A stretch of 64,000 nt of DNA from an uncultured Oscillospiraceae bacterium (GCA_910587285.1 CAJULM010000006.1:1-64000); one strand, 5' to 3'; numbered from the stretch's first letter, positions 14,884-24,643 are shown. Notes: generated by a model from the sequence alone, not told the origin. Numbers and translations: made by a program.

Positions 14884-15756
14884 GTGAAAGAAAAAGACCC
14901 GAGACAGATCCAGGCGGAGCTGGCCATGCCCTTCGCGCCGGAGGATTTAGAATGGCGGCTGCAAAAGGTGATCGAGGCAAGGGAACTGGGCATTGCCGTC
15001 CCCTACGTTACCAACCGGGCCATCATGGGCCGGCTGGATGACGTGGTGGGGGCGGAGAACTGGTACAACGAGTTCAAGCCCTGGCACGGCGCCGGCGGAA
15101 AAGAAGCCCAGTTGTGCGGCATCTCCATCCGTTATGGAGAGGGCTTCATCACCAAATGGGACGGCGCTGAGAATTCGGACATCGAGCCTGTGAAGGGCGG
15201 TCTGTCCGACAGCATGAAGCGAGCCGCCGTCCAGTGGGGCATCGGCCGGGTGCTGTATAACATGGATGTGGTCTTTGTGGACGTGGAAAAGCGGGGCAAG
15301 ACCTGGTACATGAAAAAGGACCAGCAGGAGCGTTTGGACTACGCCTATCTCAAGATGTTGGGCAAGCTGAACCTCACTCCGGCCCCGGCCGGCGGTCTGC
15401 GGCCCCAGGCGGAGACGGAGGGCGGCGGCGAAGGCCCGGCGGGACAGGCCAAGCCGGCTGAAACATCCGGCGGTAAGACCGAAGGGATGCCTGCGGGCGG
15501 AAGCAAACCGGAGGGCATCACCTACATTATCCGCCATGCCCGGATCAACAAGGGCATGAATTCCAGCAGCACCCAGCTGAAGCTGGAGTCCTCCCAGGGG
15601 GACAAGCTGGAAGCCTTTGTGCGCGGAGAGCATCCCGAGCTGGCCGTGGGCGTTGTTTTAGCCAACGCAAAGCTGGAAAAGCGGCAGAAGGATACCGTGG
15701 TCTACTATATGCTGGAGGAGTTCAAAATCGCGGAGACACAGCCCCAGGCGGCGTAG
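14884..15756 (+). CDS. Rad52/Rad22-family single-strand annealing protein
   Basis: This 290-residue protein is a Rad52-type recombination mediator. The conserved core spans about residues 30-130: PYVTNRAIMGRLDDVVGAENW, then NEFKPW and GLSDSMKRAAVQWGIGRVLY. A Gly/Pro/Glu-rich linker covers about 165-215, and a C-terminal domain follows. GTG 14884 is chosen because AGGTGA stands just upstream; a GTG three codons earlier is also possible. It probably anneals single strands coated by the element's SSB. It is co-transcribed with the SMC-like ATPase and the primase. Confidence 0.88.
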   Translation: MKEKDPRQIQAELAMPFAPEDLEWRLQKVIEARELGIAVPYVTNRAIMGRLDDVVGAENWYNEFKPWHGAGGKEAQLCGISIRYGEGFITKWDGAENSDIEPVKGGLSDSMKRAAVQWGIGRVLYNMDVVFVDVEKRGKTWYMKKDQQERLDYAYLKMLGKLNLTPAPAGGLRPQAETEGGGEGPAGQAKPAETSGGKTEGMPAGGSKPEGITYIIRHARINKGMNSSSTQLKLESSQGDKLEAFVRGEHPELAVGVVLANAKLEKRQKDTVVYYMLEEFKIAETQPQAA

Positions 15757-15769
15757 AGAGGAGCGGAAC

Positions 15770-17578
15770 ATGGAGAAAATCCAAAGCTTTCAGATCACCG
15801 ACATGACCATCGCCGGGTTCAAATCCTATGTGGAGCCTACGAACCTGGTGTTCGGCAATCCTACAGTCATCACCGGCGGCAACGGACGGGGCAAAACCAG
15901 CATCGCAGACGCCATCGCCTTCGTAGTCACCGGCCTCCCCTTTTTCGGGGAGCGGGGCATCGACCGGCTGCACAACGAGGTTCAGCCCGATGTGTCCATC
16001 ACCATGAGCTTTGTGGATGAAACGGGCACGGCCCATGTGCTCACCCGCACCCGGCACAAAAACCGCATGACCATCCTCTATGACAGCTGCGAGATCCGCC
16101 AGATGGATCTCACCGAACTGTTTGGAGAGAAGGACGTATTCCTGTCCATCTTTAACCCTCTCTACTTCATCGAGGAGCTGGGGGAGGATGGCAAAAACCT
16201 GCTGGAGCGGCACCTGCCCCTGATTTCCCATGAGGCGGTGCTGGCCCAGCTCTCCGACGCCACCCGGGCGGCCCTGGAGCATGAGCAGCTTCTCTCGCCG
16301 GACACCTACCTGAAGAAAAAGCGGGCGGACATCCGGGAGCTGGAGGAGACCATCATCTACCTCCAGGGTCAGAAGGATCTGGCGGACAGCCAGGCCCAGG
16401 ACTGGAGCAGGACTGTAGAGGGCCTGTCCGCCCGCCGCGACACCCTTATCAGGACGGTGGAATCCCTGGAGGCCAAGCGGTTCGGCGGCTTGGACGCCAA
16501 GGCCATGGAGCAGCGGCTGGTGGAGCTCAGCGCCCGCTACGACGAAGCGGCCCGGGACGGCTCGCCCCTGGACGCGGAAATTTTGGAAGTAGAGCGGAAG
16601 CTGGCCGCCCGGAGGGCGGAGCAATACCAGTCCCCCTACACCCAGGCCGTGGCCGAGGCCAACGCCCGGCTGGCGGAGCTGGCCGAGCGGTTCAACCGGG
16701 ACAAGCAGGCGTTCCACGCCTGTGTCCCCGGCGCGCCCTGCCCCACCTGCCGCCGCCTCATTACTGAGGAGGCCCTGCCGGAAATCCGGGCCGCTCTGGA
16801 ACAGTCCTCAAAGGCGGCCATCGCCGCCGGACAGGAGCAGCGGGCCCAGCTCAATGAGCTGACGGAGAACGACGCCAAGGCCAGGGCGGTCTTTGAGCAG
16901 TTCCAGGCCGATGATGTAGCCAAGCTGGAAGGGCAGCTGGCCGGCCTTCGGGCCCAAAAGACGGAGGACAGCCCCGCGGACGATCTGCGCTCCCAGATCC
17001 AGCAGCTTACTTCTGATTTGGAGTACGGAAATCTCTCTGAGGCGGAGTACGCTCAGTTGAAGGAGTGCCGGGAGGAACTACGGGAGTGCGTCGCCGATTT
17101 GAAGGCGGCCCAGGCCGCGGCGGAGCAGAGGCCGGAGGACTTTGACGGAAAGATCAAAGCCGCCCAGGACAAGATCACGGCGCTGAAAAAGCTGATCGCC
17201 GACGTTGCCATCTATGTGAGCGAACGGGCAAAGCTGACCTTCTCGGCGCTGAAAATGAACCGAGTGGAGATCTCCCTCTACGACGTGGTAAAGTCCACCG
17301 GGGAGCGGAAAGACGTGTTCAAGTTTACCTACGGCGGGCGGCGCTATGACCGGCTTTCCCTGTCCGAGAAGATCCGGGCGGGGATGGAGGTGTCCGAACT
17401 GATGAAACGGCTCACTGGGCGCAATTACCCGGTGTTCGTGGACAACATGGAGTCGGTGGACGACCTCAACAACGTGCGGCCCACCGGGCAGGTCATCATG
17501 GCCAAGTGCGTCAGCGGCGCGCCCCTGGCGGTGCGGCCTGTGCGGCCTATTGACGTGGCCCAGCGGCAGGCGGCGTAG
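15770..17578 (+). CDS. Rad50/SMC-like AAA ATPase with zinc hook
   Basis: This 602-residue protein has an ABC-type ATPase split by a coiled coil. The Walker A GGNGRGKTS is at 36-44, and the Walker B VFVDNMESVDD is near 562. Helical coiled-coil arms run from about 175 to 480, and the zinc-hook CPTC is at 324-327, almost exactly central. The short arms make it a compact Rad50/SbcC-type protein. No nuclease partner (SbcD/Mre11) is adjacent. It probably tethers or processes DNA ends together with the Rad52 protein encoded just upstream. Confidence 0.88.
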   Translation: MEKIQSFQITDMTIAGFKSYVEPTNLVFGNPTVITGGNGRGKTSIADAIAFVVTGLPFFGERGIDRLHNEVQPDVSITMSFVDETGTAHVLTRTRHKNRMTILYDSCEIRQMDLTELFGEKDVFLSIFNPLYFIEELGEDGKNLLERHLPLISHEAVLAQLSDATRAALEHEQLLSPDTYLKKKRADIRELEETIIYLQGQKDLADSQAQDWSRTVEGLSARRDTLIRTVESLEAKRFGGLDAKAMEQRLVELSARYDEAARDGSPLDAEILEVERKLAARRAEQYQSPYTQAVAEANARLAELAERFNRDKQAFHACVPGAPCPTCRRLITEEALPEIRAALEQSSKAAIAAGQEQRAQLNELTENDAKARAVFEQFQADDVAKLEGQLAGLRAQKTEDSPADDLRSQIQQLTSDLEYGNLSEAEYAQLKECREELRECVADLKAAQAAAEQRPEDFDGKIKAAQDKITALKKLIADVAIYVSERAKLTFSALKMNRVEISLYDVVKSTGERKDVFKFTYGGRRYDRLSLSEKIRAGMEVSELMKRLTGRNYPVFVDNMESVDDLNNVRPTGQVIMAKCVSGAPLAVRPVRPIDVAQRQAA

Positions 17579-17597
17579 GGGGTGAGTCCGTCTGGCC

Positions 17598-18662
17598 GTG
17601 AAGCAATACGAAAAAATCCCCATCGTGGACGCGGCCAGACGGTGCGGCATAGCCTTGGATTCCCGGACGCTGCGGCATCGGGAGGTGGAGGCCACCTGCC
17701 CCTTCTGCCACGACCACGGGCCGGGGAAGTACCATCTCAGCCTGAACACCGCCACCGACCAGTACCGCTGCCACCTGTGCGGCGCCCATGGCAACAGCGT
17801 GACGCTGTACGCCCGGCTCATGGGCGTGACCAACCGGGAGGCATACCAGGCGCTGAAACAGGAGGGCAAGGTCTACCCCATGTCCAGGCGGGAAGCATCC
17901 CCATCGGACGCCGAACGCCAGCCCTTGCCCCTGGAACAGCGGCATGAGGCGTACACCGCCATGCTGGACCACCTGACGCTGCTGGATAAGCACCGGGAAA
18001 ACCTGCTGGAGCGGGGGCTGTCTGAGGAGCGCATCCAGGCAAATCAGTACCGAAGTATGCCGGAAACGGAGGCGGGGCGGCGGCTTTTGGCCGCCCTGCT
18101 CCGCTCCTGTGGCCATGAGCTGCTGGGGCTGCCGGGGTTCCGTACTTACTATGGCGATTGGACGATCACCGGCCCAAAGGGCTTCTTGATCCCTGTCCGC
18201 AACAAAAACGGGCTGATCCAGGGCATGAAGATCCGCCTGGACGACGCGGACAAGCCAAACCGAAAATACCGCTGGCTGTCCAGCCGGGATCTGCCCAACG
18301 GCACGCGCAGCTATTCCTACATCCATGTCACCGGCGACACCACCCAAAAGCGGGCCTTCCTCACGGAGGGCCCGCTAAAGGGGGACGTGGCCAGCTACCT
18401 GGCCCATGACGCGCTGTTTGTGTGCGTGGGCGGGGTAAATGCCATCCGCGGGCTGAAGAAAACGCTGATGGGATTGGGCGTCTCCCGGGTGGTGGAGGCC
18501 ATGGATATGGACCAAATGACCAACCCAGATGTCCGCAATGCCGTGCTGGCGATGCGGAGGGAAGTGCAGGCCATCAAGGGCCTAAAATACACGAAATACA
18601 CATGGGACCCGGCGTACAAGGGGATCGATGATTACCTTCTCAGTCGGGTAGAGGCCATGTGA
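17598..18662 (+). CDS. CHC2 zinc / TOPRIM-like primase protein (DUF3854-like)
   Basis: This 354-residue protein starts at GTG. A zinc ribbon of the DnaG/CHC2 type has C34, C37, C58 and C61, in the context TCPFCHDHG and YRCHLCGAHGN. After a linker, a TOPRIM-like domain has the Glu of FLTEGPLKGDVAS near residue 256 and a later acidic MDMDQ near 300, as in DUF3854-type primase proteins. It probably primes element replication. It follows the SMC-like gene by 19 bp. Confidence 0.8.
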   Translation: MKQYEKIPIVDAARRCGIALDSRTLRHREVEATCPFCHDHGPGKYHLSLNTATDQYRCHLCGAHGNSVTLYARLMGVTNREAYQALKQEGKVYPMSRREASPSDAERQPLPLEQRHEAYTAMLDHLTLLDKHRENLLERGLSEERIQANQYRSMPETEAGRRLLAALLRSCGHELLGLPGFRTYYGDWTITGPKGFLIPVRNKNGLIQGMKIRLDDADKPNRKYRWLSSRDLPNGTRSYSYIHVTGDTTQKRAFLTEGPLKGDVASYLAHDALFVCVGGVNAIRGLKKTLMGLGVSRVVEAMDMDQMTNPDVRNAVLAMRREVQAIKGLKYTKYTWDPAYKGIDDYLLSRVEAM

Positions 18663-18680
18663 AAAAACAGGAGGGCAAGT

Positions 18681-19658
18681 ATGGATAACGTATTTGATAT
18701 GCACGATTTTATTGGCACGTCCCAGGGCGACGAGGCCCATATGCTGGGCAAGTTTCTCTATTTCTCCCTGGCGAACCTGCTGGTGGACAAAGAGGATCTG
18801 TCCAAGCTGTGCGAGGACATGGGCATCCCCTACGCCGGCGGCACCCGGCTGTCCGTGGGGGACGCGTTCCGCTCCGCCACCGGCGACATCCGGGAGCGCA
18901 TCCCGGTGACGGCCATGGGGGAGACCAATATCTACCTGGCCTACTGCCGGGACAATAAACGCACCAGCGCCGATATTTTATCCCGGGAGCTGGTGAAGGA
19001 GACGCTGAACCAGCGTACCAACAACTACGAAAAGCTGGCGAACATCAGCTATGATAAGAAAGACGGCGTGTTTCGAGCGGAAAACATGGCACCGGACGAC
19101 GCCATCGACGTGCCGGCCTGCTGCCGCAAGGCGGAGGAGCTGTTCGAACTCTATCAGAAGTGCGCCAACCGAAAACAGATCGAAACCATCTGCGTCAATT
19201 ATCTGCGGGGGCTGGAGGCCACCAAGCTGAGCATCACAGGGCATATGTACTTCGTGCCCCGCACCCACATGGACAAGGTGGACGTGTTTGAGGACTTCAT
19301 CGGCCTGCTGGGCGGGCTCAACCGCAGAGAGACGCCGCTGATGGTGAACAGCTTTTTCATTATCGACGATGAAAAGCAGCGGTCTAAAATGACCGAGGAA
19401 TTCTATGCGGCGGTGAAGAAGGAAATTGCTACCTACCAGGAGCGGGCGGACTACCTCATCAAATCCGGCAGCCAGAGCCCGGCGGTGATGGAGCGTTGGG
19501 TGCTGAAGATCCAGGCGCTGGAGGAGAAAAAGAAGCACTATGAGGGTGTACTCCGTCGGGAACTGGATGGCTTGGACGATGAATTTTCCACGCTGAAGTT
19601 CCTGGGGCAGGAGCTCCAAATGAGGGCACAGAGTATTCGCTTTCAAAAGGCGGCATAA
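18681..19658 (+). CDS. Conserved mobile-element protein (DUF6744-like)
   Basis: This 325-residue protein begins MDNVFDMHDFIGTSQGDEA and is helical toward the C-terminus, with a likely coiled coil at 255-300 (ALEEKKKHYEGVLRRELDGL). It resembles uncharacterised proteins, annotated as DUF6744 by memory, found beside primase and Rad52 genes in Clostridia elements. Its function is unknown. It is the last gene of the operon, followed by a strong terminator. Confidence 0.6.
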   Translation: MDNVFDMHDFIGTSQGDEAHMLGKFLYFSLANLLVDKEDLSKLCEDMGIPYAGGTRLSVGDAFRSATGDIRERIPVTAMGETNIYLAYCRDNKRTSADILSRELVKETLNQRTNNYEKLANISYDKKDGVFRAENMAPDDAIDVPACCRKAEELFELYQKCANRKQIETICVNYLRGLEATKLSITGHMYFVPRTHMDKVDVFEDFIGLLGGLNRRETPLMVNSFFIIDDEKQRSKMTEEFYAAVKKEIATYQERADYLIKSGSQSPAVMERWVLKIQALEEKKKHYEGVLRRELDGLDDEFSTLKFLGQELQMRAQSIRFQKAA

Positions 19659-19671
19659 ACGGGAATAAGCG

Positions 19672-19708
19672 TGCGGGGGAAGGTTCAGTCTTCCCCCGCA
19701 TTGTTTTC
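19672..19708 (+). terminator. Rho-independent terminator ending the element operon
   Basis: An 11-bp GC-rich stem (TGCGGGGGAAG against CTTCCCCCGCA) is followed by TTGTTTTC. It ends the operon that runs from 6.7 to 19.7 kb. Confidence 0.85.
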
Positions 19709-19956
19709 TCTATTTGTTGCGATGCCTCTTATGCAATTAAATAGAAAGCCTTTCACATAGCATGAGCCTGGAGCCTGTCTCTTAACGAGATGTGGTCTGT
19801 TAGCTGGCCGTTTCGTCTCCTAATATTGGGTATCGTTCTGCTCCAGCTTCTCTGGCGAGCAGCAGTGGACTGCCAGACTATAATAAAAATAATGGTTTGT
19901 ATGCAACTGGCAGGCTGTGCTCTGGCACAAGAACGGCTGACAGCTCAATGTGCTTC
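19709..19956. other. Gene-free boundary between the element genes and the two-component system
   Basis: About 250 bp hold no convincing coding frame. A short palindrome (TCTC/GAGA around 19778-19790) is visible. Base composition and codon use become less GC-rich beyond this point, so it may be a module junction, but no integration site or insertion-sequence end is recognisable. Confidence 0.5.
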
Positions 19957-21000
19957 CTAAGAAGCTGGAAGTGCTGACAGCGTGATCACAAACGTAGTTC
20001 CCACGCCCACCTGGCTGGACGCTTCAATTTTTCCGCCATGAAGGTCAACAATTCTTTTTGTGAGTGAAAGGCCCAGCCCATTCCCAGCTGTTTTATGGGA
20101 TGTATCACCTTGATAAAATTTTTCGTATATTCGTTGGAGTACCGCTTGATCCATGCCAATCCCATCGTCTTGGATTACAACTTGAATGTCAGTTCCTATC
20201 TTCCTGAGCAGTACACGGATTTTTCCGGCTTGCTTGACAAATTTAATTGCGTTTCCAAGCAGGTTTTGCCAAATCTGTAGGAGTAGATCACGGTTGGCAT
20301 AACAGTCCACTGGATCTAGGTCAATATCCAACTCAAGATGTTTTCCGTTCCACTGCGGTTCCAACATTAGGATAGCCTCCCGCAGTTGCTCATCCAGGGA
20401 GAACCACTCCCTCTGAATTTCAATCTCTTGGTGTTCCAGCCGCGACAAAAGTAGAATATTACCGATCAGTGTGGAAAGCCGCCGTGTGTTAAACAGGATG
20501 CGCCGAGTATATTCAGTCCGTTTTTCTTCGGAAAGCTCTTTGCGCTGCAGCAGTGTGGCGTATCCCTCAATCGCCGATAAAGGTGTCTTGAATTCATGGG
20601 ACACGTTTTCAATAAAATCATTTCGGAGAATTTCAGTCCCAGCTAACTCTCGGGTCATTACGTTGAAATTGTGGGCCATCTCCCGGATCTCAGAAGCTGG
20701 TATATCCTCATTCAATTCGATATTGAAATTTCCTTTTGCCACCTCTTGAGTGGCTTTGCTGATTTCAAGGATCAGCTCTAGCGGGCGTTTTCCAATCAGC
20801 CTAAACAAAATTGTTCCAATGACGATGCTGACCGTTGGGGTAACGAACAGCCCCCGCAGAAGATGCTGAGAATCCAAAAAACCGATACGAAACAGCAACA
20901 CAGCAAAGGCGGTGGAAAGGGTCATGGTTATGCTCAAAACCAAAAAAAGCAGAATGGAAAACATTGCGGCTGTTTTTATAGTCCGCTGATGCAGTTTCAT
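19957..21000 (-). CDS. Sensor histidine kinase (OmpR-partner type)
   Basis: This 347-residue membrane kinase has two transmembrane helices (about 11-36 and 50-68) with a very short loop between them, so it has almost no extracellular domain. A HAMP domain follows (70-122). The phosphoacceptor is H135 in ENVSHEFKTPLSAI. The ATPase has the N box NLLGNAIKFV, DDGIGMD and GNGLGLSLTKRIV. The lack of a sensor domain resembles kinases that sense through a partner ABC transporter. Its start overlaps the stop of the response-regulator gene by 4 bp. Confidence 0.93.
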   Translation of the reverse strand: MKLHQRTIKTAAMFSILLFLVLSITMTLSTAFAVLLFRIGFLDSQHLLRGLFVTPTVSIVIGTILFRLIGKRPLELILEISKATQEVAKGNFNIELNEDIPASEIREMAHNFNVMTRELAGTEILRNDFIENVSHEFKTPLSAIEGYATLLQRKELSEEKRTEYTRRILFNTRRLSTLIGNILLLSRLEHQEIEIQREWFSLDEQLREAILMLEPQWNGKHLELDIDLDPVDCYANRDLLLQIWQNLLGNAIKFVKQAGKIRVLLRKIGTDIQVVIQDDGIGMDQAVLQRIYEKFYQGDTSHKTAGNGLGLSLTKRIVDLHGGKIEASSQVGVGTTFVITLSALPAS

Positions 21001-21668
21001 TTCTTCACCACCTTATAACCCAGTCCGCGGATAGTGATAATATCAAAGTCTGGATTTCCACGGAAACGCTCTCTAAGCCTGCTAATATGTACGTCTAGGG
21101 TATGGGGGTCCGTTTCGCTGTCCACTCCCCATATATCGTCCATGAGCTGACGCCTCGTAAATATGTGGTTGGGAGAGGCCGCCAGCTTGAACAGGAGGAG
21201 GAACTCCTTCTGAGGGAGCTCTGTTTCCTCGCCGCCAGTATGGACGGTCAACGTGTCGCAGTCAAGAATTGTATCGCCCAGCTTTGTCCTGCGCTGACTG
21301 GCGATTTGGGATCGGCGCAGCAGGGCCTCCACTCGCCATACCATCTCATTGACATCAATTGGCTTGACCATATAATCATCTGTGCCGATGCGGAAACCTT
21401 CTCGTTTATCCGCCGCACTGGATCTTGCTGTAATCATCAGAACAGGCGTGTTGTAATGTGCTTCCCGCAACGCTTTAATCAGCTCAAACCCGTCCATACG
21501 CGGCATCATAATATCCGAAATAATCAAATCGACATACGTCTCGTCCAAAATATCAAAGGCATCAATTCCGTCTACAGCCGGAACCGCAGTGTATCCATTT
21601 TCCGTCAGAACCGCACAGAAAAGATCCCTCAGCTCATTATCGTCCTCTACCACCAGGATTTGAAACAT
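20997..21668 (-). CDS. OmpR-family response regulator
   Basis: This 223-residue regulator starts at the ATG at 21668, behind GAGGTGG. It has a receiver domain with phosphoacceptor D52 (LIISDIMMPRMDG) and a switch Lys in DYMVKPID. A winged-helix DNA-binding domain follows, ending DVHISRLRERFRG...IRGLGYKVVK. It is divergently transcribed from the ABC transporter gene; the region between them carries six half-sites fitting an OmpR-type dimer array, so it probably activates that transporter. Confidence 0.94.
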   Translation of the reverse strand: MFQILVVEDDNELRDLFCAVLTENGYTAVPAVDGIDAFDILDETYVDLIISDIMMPRMDGFELIKALREAHYNTPVLMITARSSAADKREGFRIGTDDYMVKPIDVNEMVWRVEALLRRSQIASQRRTKLGDTILDCDTLTVHTGGEETELPQKEFLLLFKLAASPNHIFTRRQLMDDIWGVDSETDPHTLDVHISRLRERFRGNPDFDIITIRGLGYKVVKK

Positions 21669-21734
21669 TTCTACCACCTCTTTTTCACAGTATAGCAAAG
21701 ATATCAATATTGTGGAAGCATTTTAAACCAAAAA

Positions 21735-21815
21735 TCTCAACTGAACCTCAACGACATCAAATTGAGGTTCAGTTGAGATTTGGTTGAGTTTTAGTTGAGA
21801 AAAACAGCGTATGAT
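21735..21815 (+). promoter_or_regulatory. OmpR-type operator array and promoter of the ABC transporter
   Basis: TTGAG occurs at 21762, 21773, 21784 and 21795, an exact 11-bp period. CTCAA, its complement, occurs at 21736 and 21747, also 11 bp apart. The two outer blocks form a perfect 17-bp inverted repeat (21735-21751 and 21762-21778). A TATGAT -10 box lies at 21810-21815 with no good -35 box; the last half-site takes that place, as in class II activation by PhoB/OmpR-type regulators. The likely regulator is the product of 20997-21668. Confidence 0.7.
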
Positions 21816-21847
21816 CTCGTTACTAAACGGCAACAGGAGGGAAACCT

Positions 21848-24643
21848 ATGCTGCAAATTCAAAACATAAAGAAGCAATATAAAACAGGCTATCTGATCCA
21901 GCAGGCCTTAGACAATGTCAGCTTGAGCTTTCGGGACAGCGAATTTGTTTCAATCCTTGGCCCCAGCGGTTCTGGTAAAACCACGTTGCTGAATATCATC
22001 GGCGGACTGGATCAATATGATAGCGGCGAATTAATGATCAACGGCATCTCCACCAAAAAATATAGGGATAAGGACTGGGATTCCTACCGAAACCACACCG
22101 TTGGCTTCGTTTTCCAAAGCTACAATTTGATTCCTCACCAGTCCATCCTCGCGAATGTGGAGTTGGCACTGACTATCTCCGGCATCTCTCGCAGGGAGCG
22201 CCGCCAAAGGGCAGAGCAGGTGCTGACTCAGGTGGGGCTGGGGGATCAGCTCCATAAGCGTCCCAATCAAATGTCTGGGGGACAGATGCAGCGAGTGGCC
22301 ATTGCAAGGGCGTTGGTCAACAATCCAAGCATCCTTCTGGCCGACGAGCCCACCGGAGCACTGGACACCGCCACCAGCCTCCAGATCATGGAGCTGCTAC
22401 GGGACGTTTCTAAAGAGCGTCTGGTTGTCATGGTGACTCACAATTCTGAGTTGGCGGAGCGGTATTCCACTCGTATTGTCAAACTGCAGGACGGTAGGAT
22501 TACGGACGATTCCGCGCCTTATACCCCGGAAGTGGGGGAGCTCCCGACACCAAAGTATCAAAGCATGGGCCGGGCTAAAATGTCGCTCCTCACAGCATTG
22601 TCGCTCAGCTTTAATAATTTGCGCACAAAAAAAGGGCGGACGCTGCTAACATCTATTGCTGGTTCCATTGGCATCATCGGCATTGCATTGATCCTGGCCC
22701 TTTCCTCCAGTGTAAACCGCTATATCGCAGATATGCAGAAGGACACAATGACCTCTTATCCCATCACGATCAGTGCGGAAACCTTTGATATGTCTGGCAT
22801 GATGGCTGGCGGGCAGCGGATCGGCGGGCCAAACACGCGATCCGAACTGCGGGATGGCGTACACGCTGATTACCGGGATCTTGAACTGAGCGAAACTGTA
22901 TTCGCCAGTATCATAGAAAATAACCTGACAACGTTCAAGAGCTATTTGGACGACCCAAACAGCGAAATCCATCAGTATTTGGGGGAAAATGGATTTGTCT
23001 ACACCTATGATGTGTGCTTTGATGTTTATTCTTATGACGCGAACGGAGTGTTGATTAATAGCGGCGCGGATGTTGGGACCTTAATCAGTTCCGGCGGGGG
23101 ATTCAGCTCCATGCCAGGCGGGATCGGAGATATGTCAATGATGATGGGCGGATCTGCTGGGGCCGAGAATTTTTCCGAGCTGATGGCAAGCCCTGACGGC
23201 AATATGGTCAGTCATATCGTCACCGACAGCTATGAAATGCTTTACGGGGCCTGGCCAGAGCATTTTGATGAGGTGGTGTTGGTTCTGGATGAGAATCAGT
23301 CCCTTTCTGCCGGCACTCTCTATCAACTGGGTCTGCTGACAGCGGAGGACTATGAGGAGGCCTCCGAGCAAATCAAAATGGGAGAAGAAGTGACCGCAAA
23401 GGACTGGAGCTATGAGGAAATCAGCGGCCATCGTTTTTATCTTGTTTTGCCCAGCAGTTACTATGCCGAACATGAGAACGGCACGTTTTCCTATATTGGC
23501 GATAAGGCTTTGAACGCAGAGCAGCTTTTGGAGGATGCTCTGGAACTGAAAATCTGCGGTATCGTCAAGCCGCGGGAGGATGCTGCAAACGCTGTCATTT
23601 CCACTGCTGTGGCCTATACCTCCCAGCTGACAGACTATGTGATCCAACAGACAGGTGGAAGCTCTGTGGTCCTTGCCCAAGAAGCAAATCAGGAAACCAA
23701 TGTCCTCACAGGGATGAAATTTGAGGCGCTGGATGATGCTGAAAAAATTGTGGAAGCCTCTGCCTATATCTCGGCGATGGGCATATCGGATAAGGCATCC
23801 CTTTATTCTATGATTTTGTATTACAGCTCCGCAGATGCACAGGGAACCGCTCCCGTAGAGCAGCAAAGCGGGCTTCAGCCCATGCAGGGGGCAGGCCAGA
23901 CAGGTACTGCGAATATGGGCGGCGCAAATATGGATGAAGCCGCTATGGCGCAGGCATTGGACGTCTGGCTGGCGGAAACGCCGGACAATGAGATCTTGCT
24001 GTCCGTTTACAACGAGTATATCGACGGGGCCTCATATGCAGACAACATGAAAAAGTTCGGCAAGGTCAGTTATGATGCGCCCGCATCCATCAGCATTTAT
24101 ACCGACAGCTTTGAGGATAAGAACGCGGTTTCCGCCTGCATTGAGCGCTATAATGACAACGCTGACGAGGCTGGCAAGATCACCTATACCGACTATGTGG
24201 CCCTATTGACCAGTTCCATTACATCAATGGTCGACGTGATCTCGTATGTCTTGATTGCCTTTGTGGCGGTGTCCCTGGTTGTCTCCTGTATTATGATCGG
24301 CATCATCACGCACATCTCCGTGATGGAGCGGACGAAAGAGATCGGCATCCTCCGGGCGTTGGGAGCATCCAAGCACAACGTTTCCCAGGTATTTAATGCC
24401 GAGACATTTATCGTTGGCATCTGTGCAGGCTTGCTGGGTGTAGGGGTGTCCGCGTTGCTGACAATTCCCATTAATGCCGTACTGGAAAGTCTGCTGGGCA
24501 TTGAAGCGCTTACGGTAGCCCTGCCCGCCGTATATGCAGTAGTTTTGGTCACGTTGAGCGTGGTCATCACCATGATAGGCGGGCTGCTGCCCGCGAAAAG
24601 GGCGGCAAAACAGGACGCTGTCATTGCGCTGCGTACAGAATAG
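21848..24643 (+). CDS. ABC transporter, fused ATPase and FtsX-type permease
   Basis: This 931-residue protein joins an ATP-binding domain to a permease. The ATPase (1-225) has Walker A GPSGSGKTT at 38-46, signature MSGGQMQRVAIARAL and Walker B ILLADEPTGALD. A transmembrane helix at about 270-290 is followed by a long extracellular domain (~300-800). Three C-terminal helices form the FtsX core, with the conserved MERTKEIGILRALGAS loop. This is the MacB/BceAB class, which moves peptides or lipids or relieves antimicrobial-peptide stress. The divergent sensor-poor kinase supports a sensing and detoxification unit. The extracellular domain is unusually long and Gly/Met-rich near 415-440. Confidence 0.9.
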   Translation: MLQIQNIKKQYKTGYLIQQALDNVSLSFRDSEFVSILGPSGSGKTTLLNIIGGLDQYDSGELMINGISTKKYRDKDWDSYRNHTVGFVFQSYNLIPHQSILANVELALTISGISRRERRQRAEQVLTQVGLGDQLHKRPNQMSGGQMQRVAIARALVNNPSILLADEPTGALDTATSLQIMELLRDVSKERLVVMVTHNSELAERYSTRIVKLQDGRITDDSAPYTPEVGELPTPKYQSMGRAKMSLLTALSLSFNNLRTKKGRTLLTSIAGSIGIIGIALILALSSSVNRYIADMQKDTMTSYPITISAETFDMSGMMAGGQRIGGPNTRSELRDGVHADYRDLELSETVFASIIENNLTTFKSYLDDPNSEIHQYLGENGFVYTYDVCFDVYSYDANGVLINSGADVGTLISSGGGFSSMPGGIGDMSMMMGGSAGAENFSELMASPDGNMVSHIVTDSYEMLYGAWPEHFDEVVLVLDENQSLSAGTLYQLGLLTAEDYEEASEQIKMGEEVTAKDWSYEEISGHRFYLVLPSSYYAEHENGTFSYIGDKALNAEQLLEDALELKICGIVKPREDAANAVISTAVAYTSQLTDYVIQQTGGSSVVLAQEANQETNVLTGMKFEALDDAEKIVEASAYISAMGISDKASLYSMILYYSSADAQGTAPVEQQSGLQPMQGAGQTGTANMGGANMDEAAMAQALDVWLAETPDNEILLSVYNEYIDGASYADNMKKFGKVSYDAPASISIYTDSFEDKNAVSACIERYNDNADEAGKITYTDYVALLTSSITSMVDVISYVLIAFVAVSLVVSCIMIGIITHISVMERTKEIGILRALGASKHNVSQVFNAETFIVGICAGLLGVGVSALLTIPINAVLESLLGIEALTVALPAVYAVVLVTLSVVITMIGGLLPAKRAAKQDAVIALRTE

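Noticed and set aside
1..19708. Calling a complete integrative conjugative element
   Set aside because: No integrase, relaxase, coupling protein, T4SS gene or att repeat is in the window, so only a mobile-element DNA-processing module can be supported.
19775..19790. CTGTCTCTTA resembling part of a Tn5-type mosaic end
   Set aside because: Only ten bases match, no second end or transposase is present, and the remaining bases differ.
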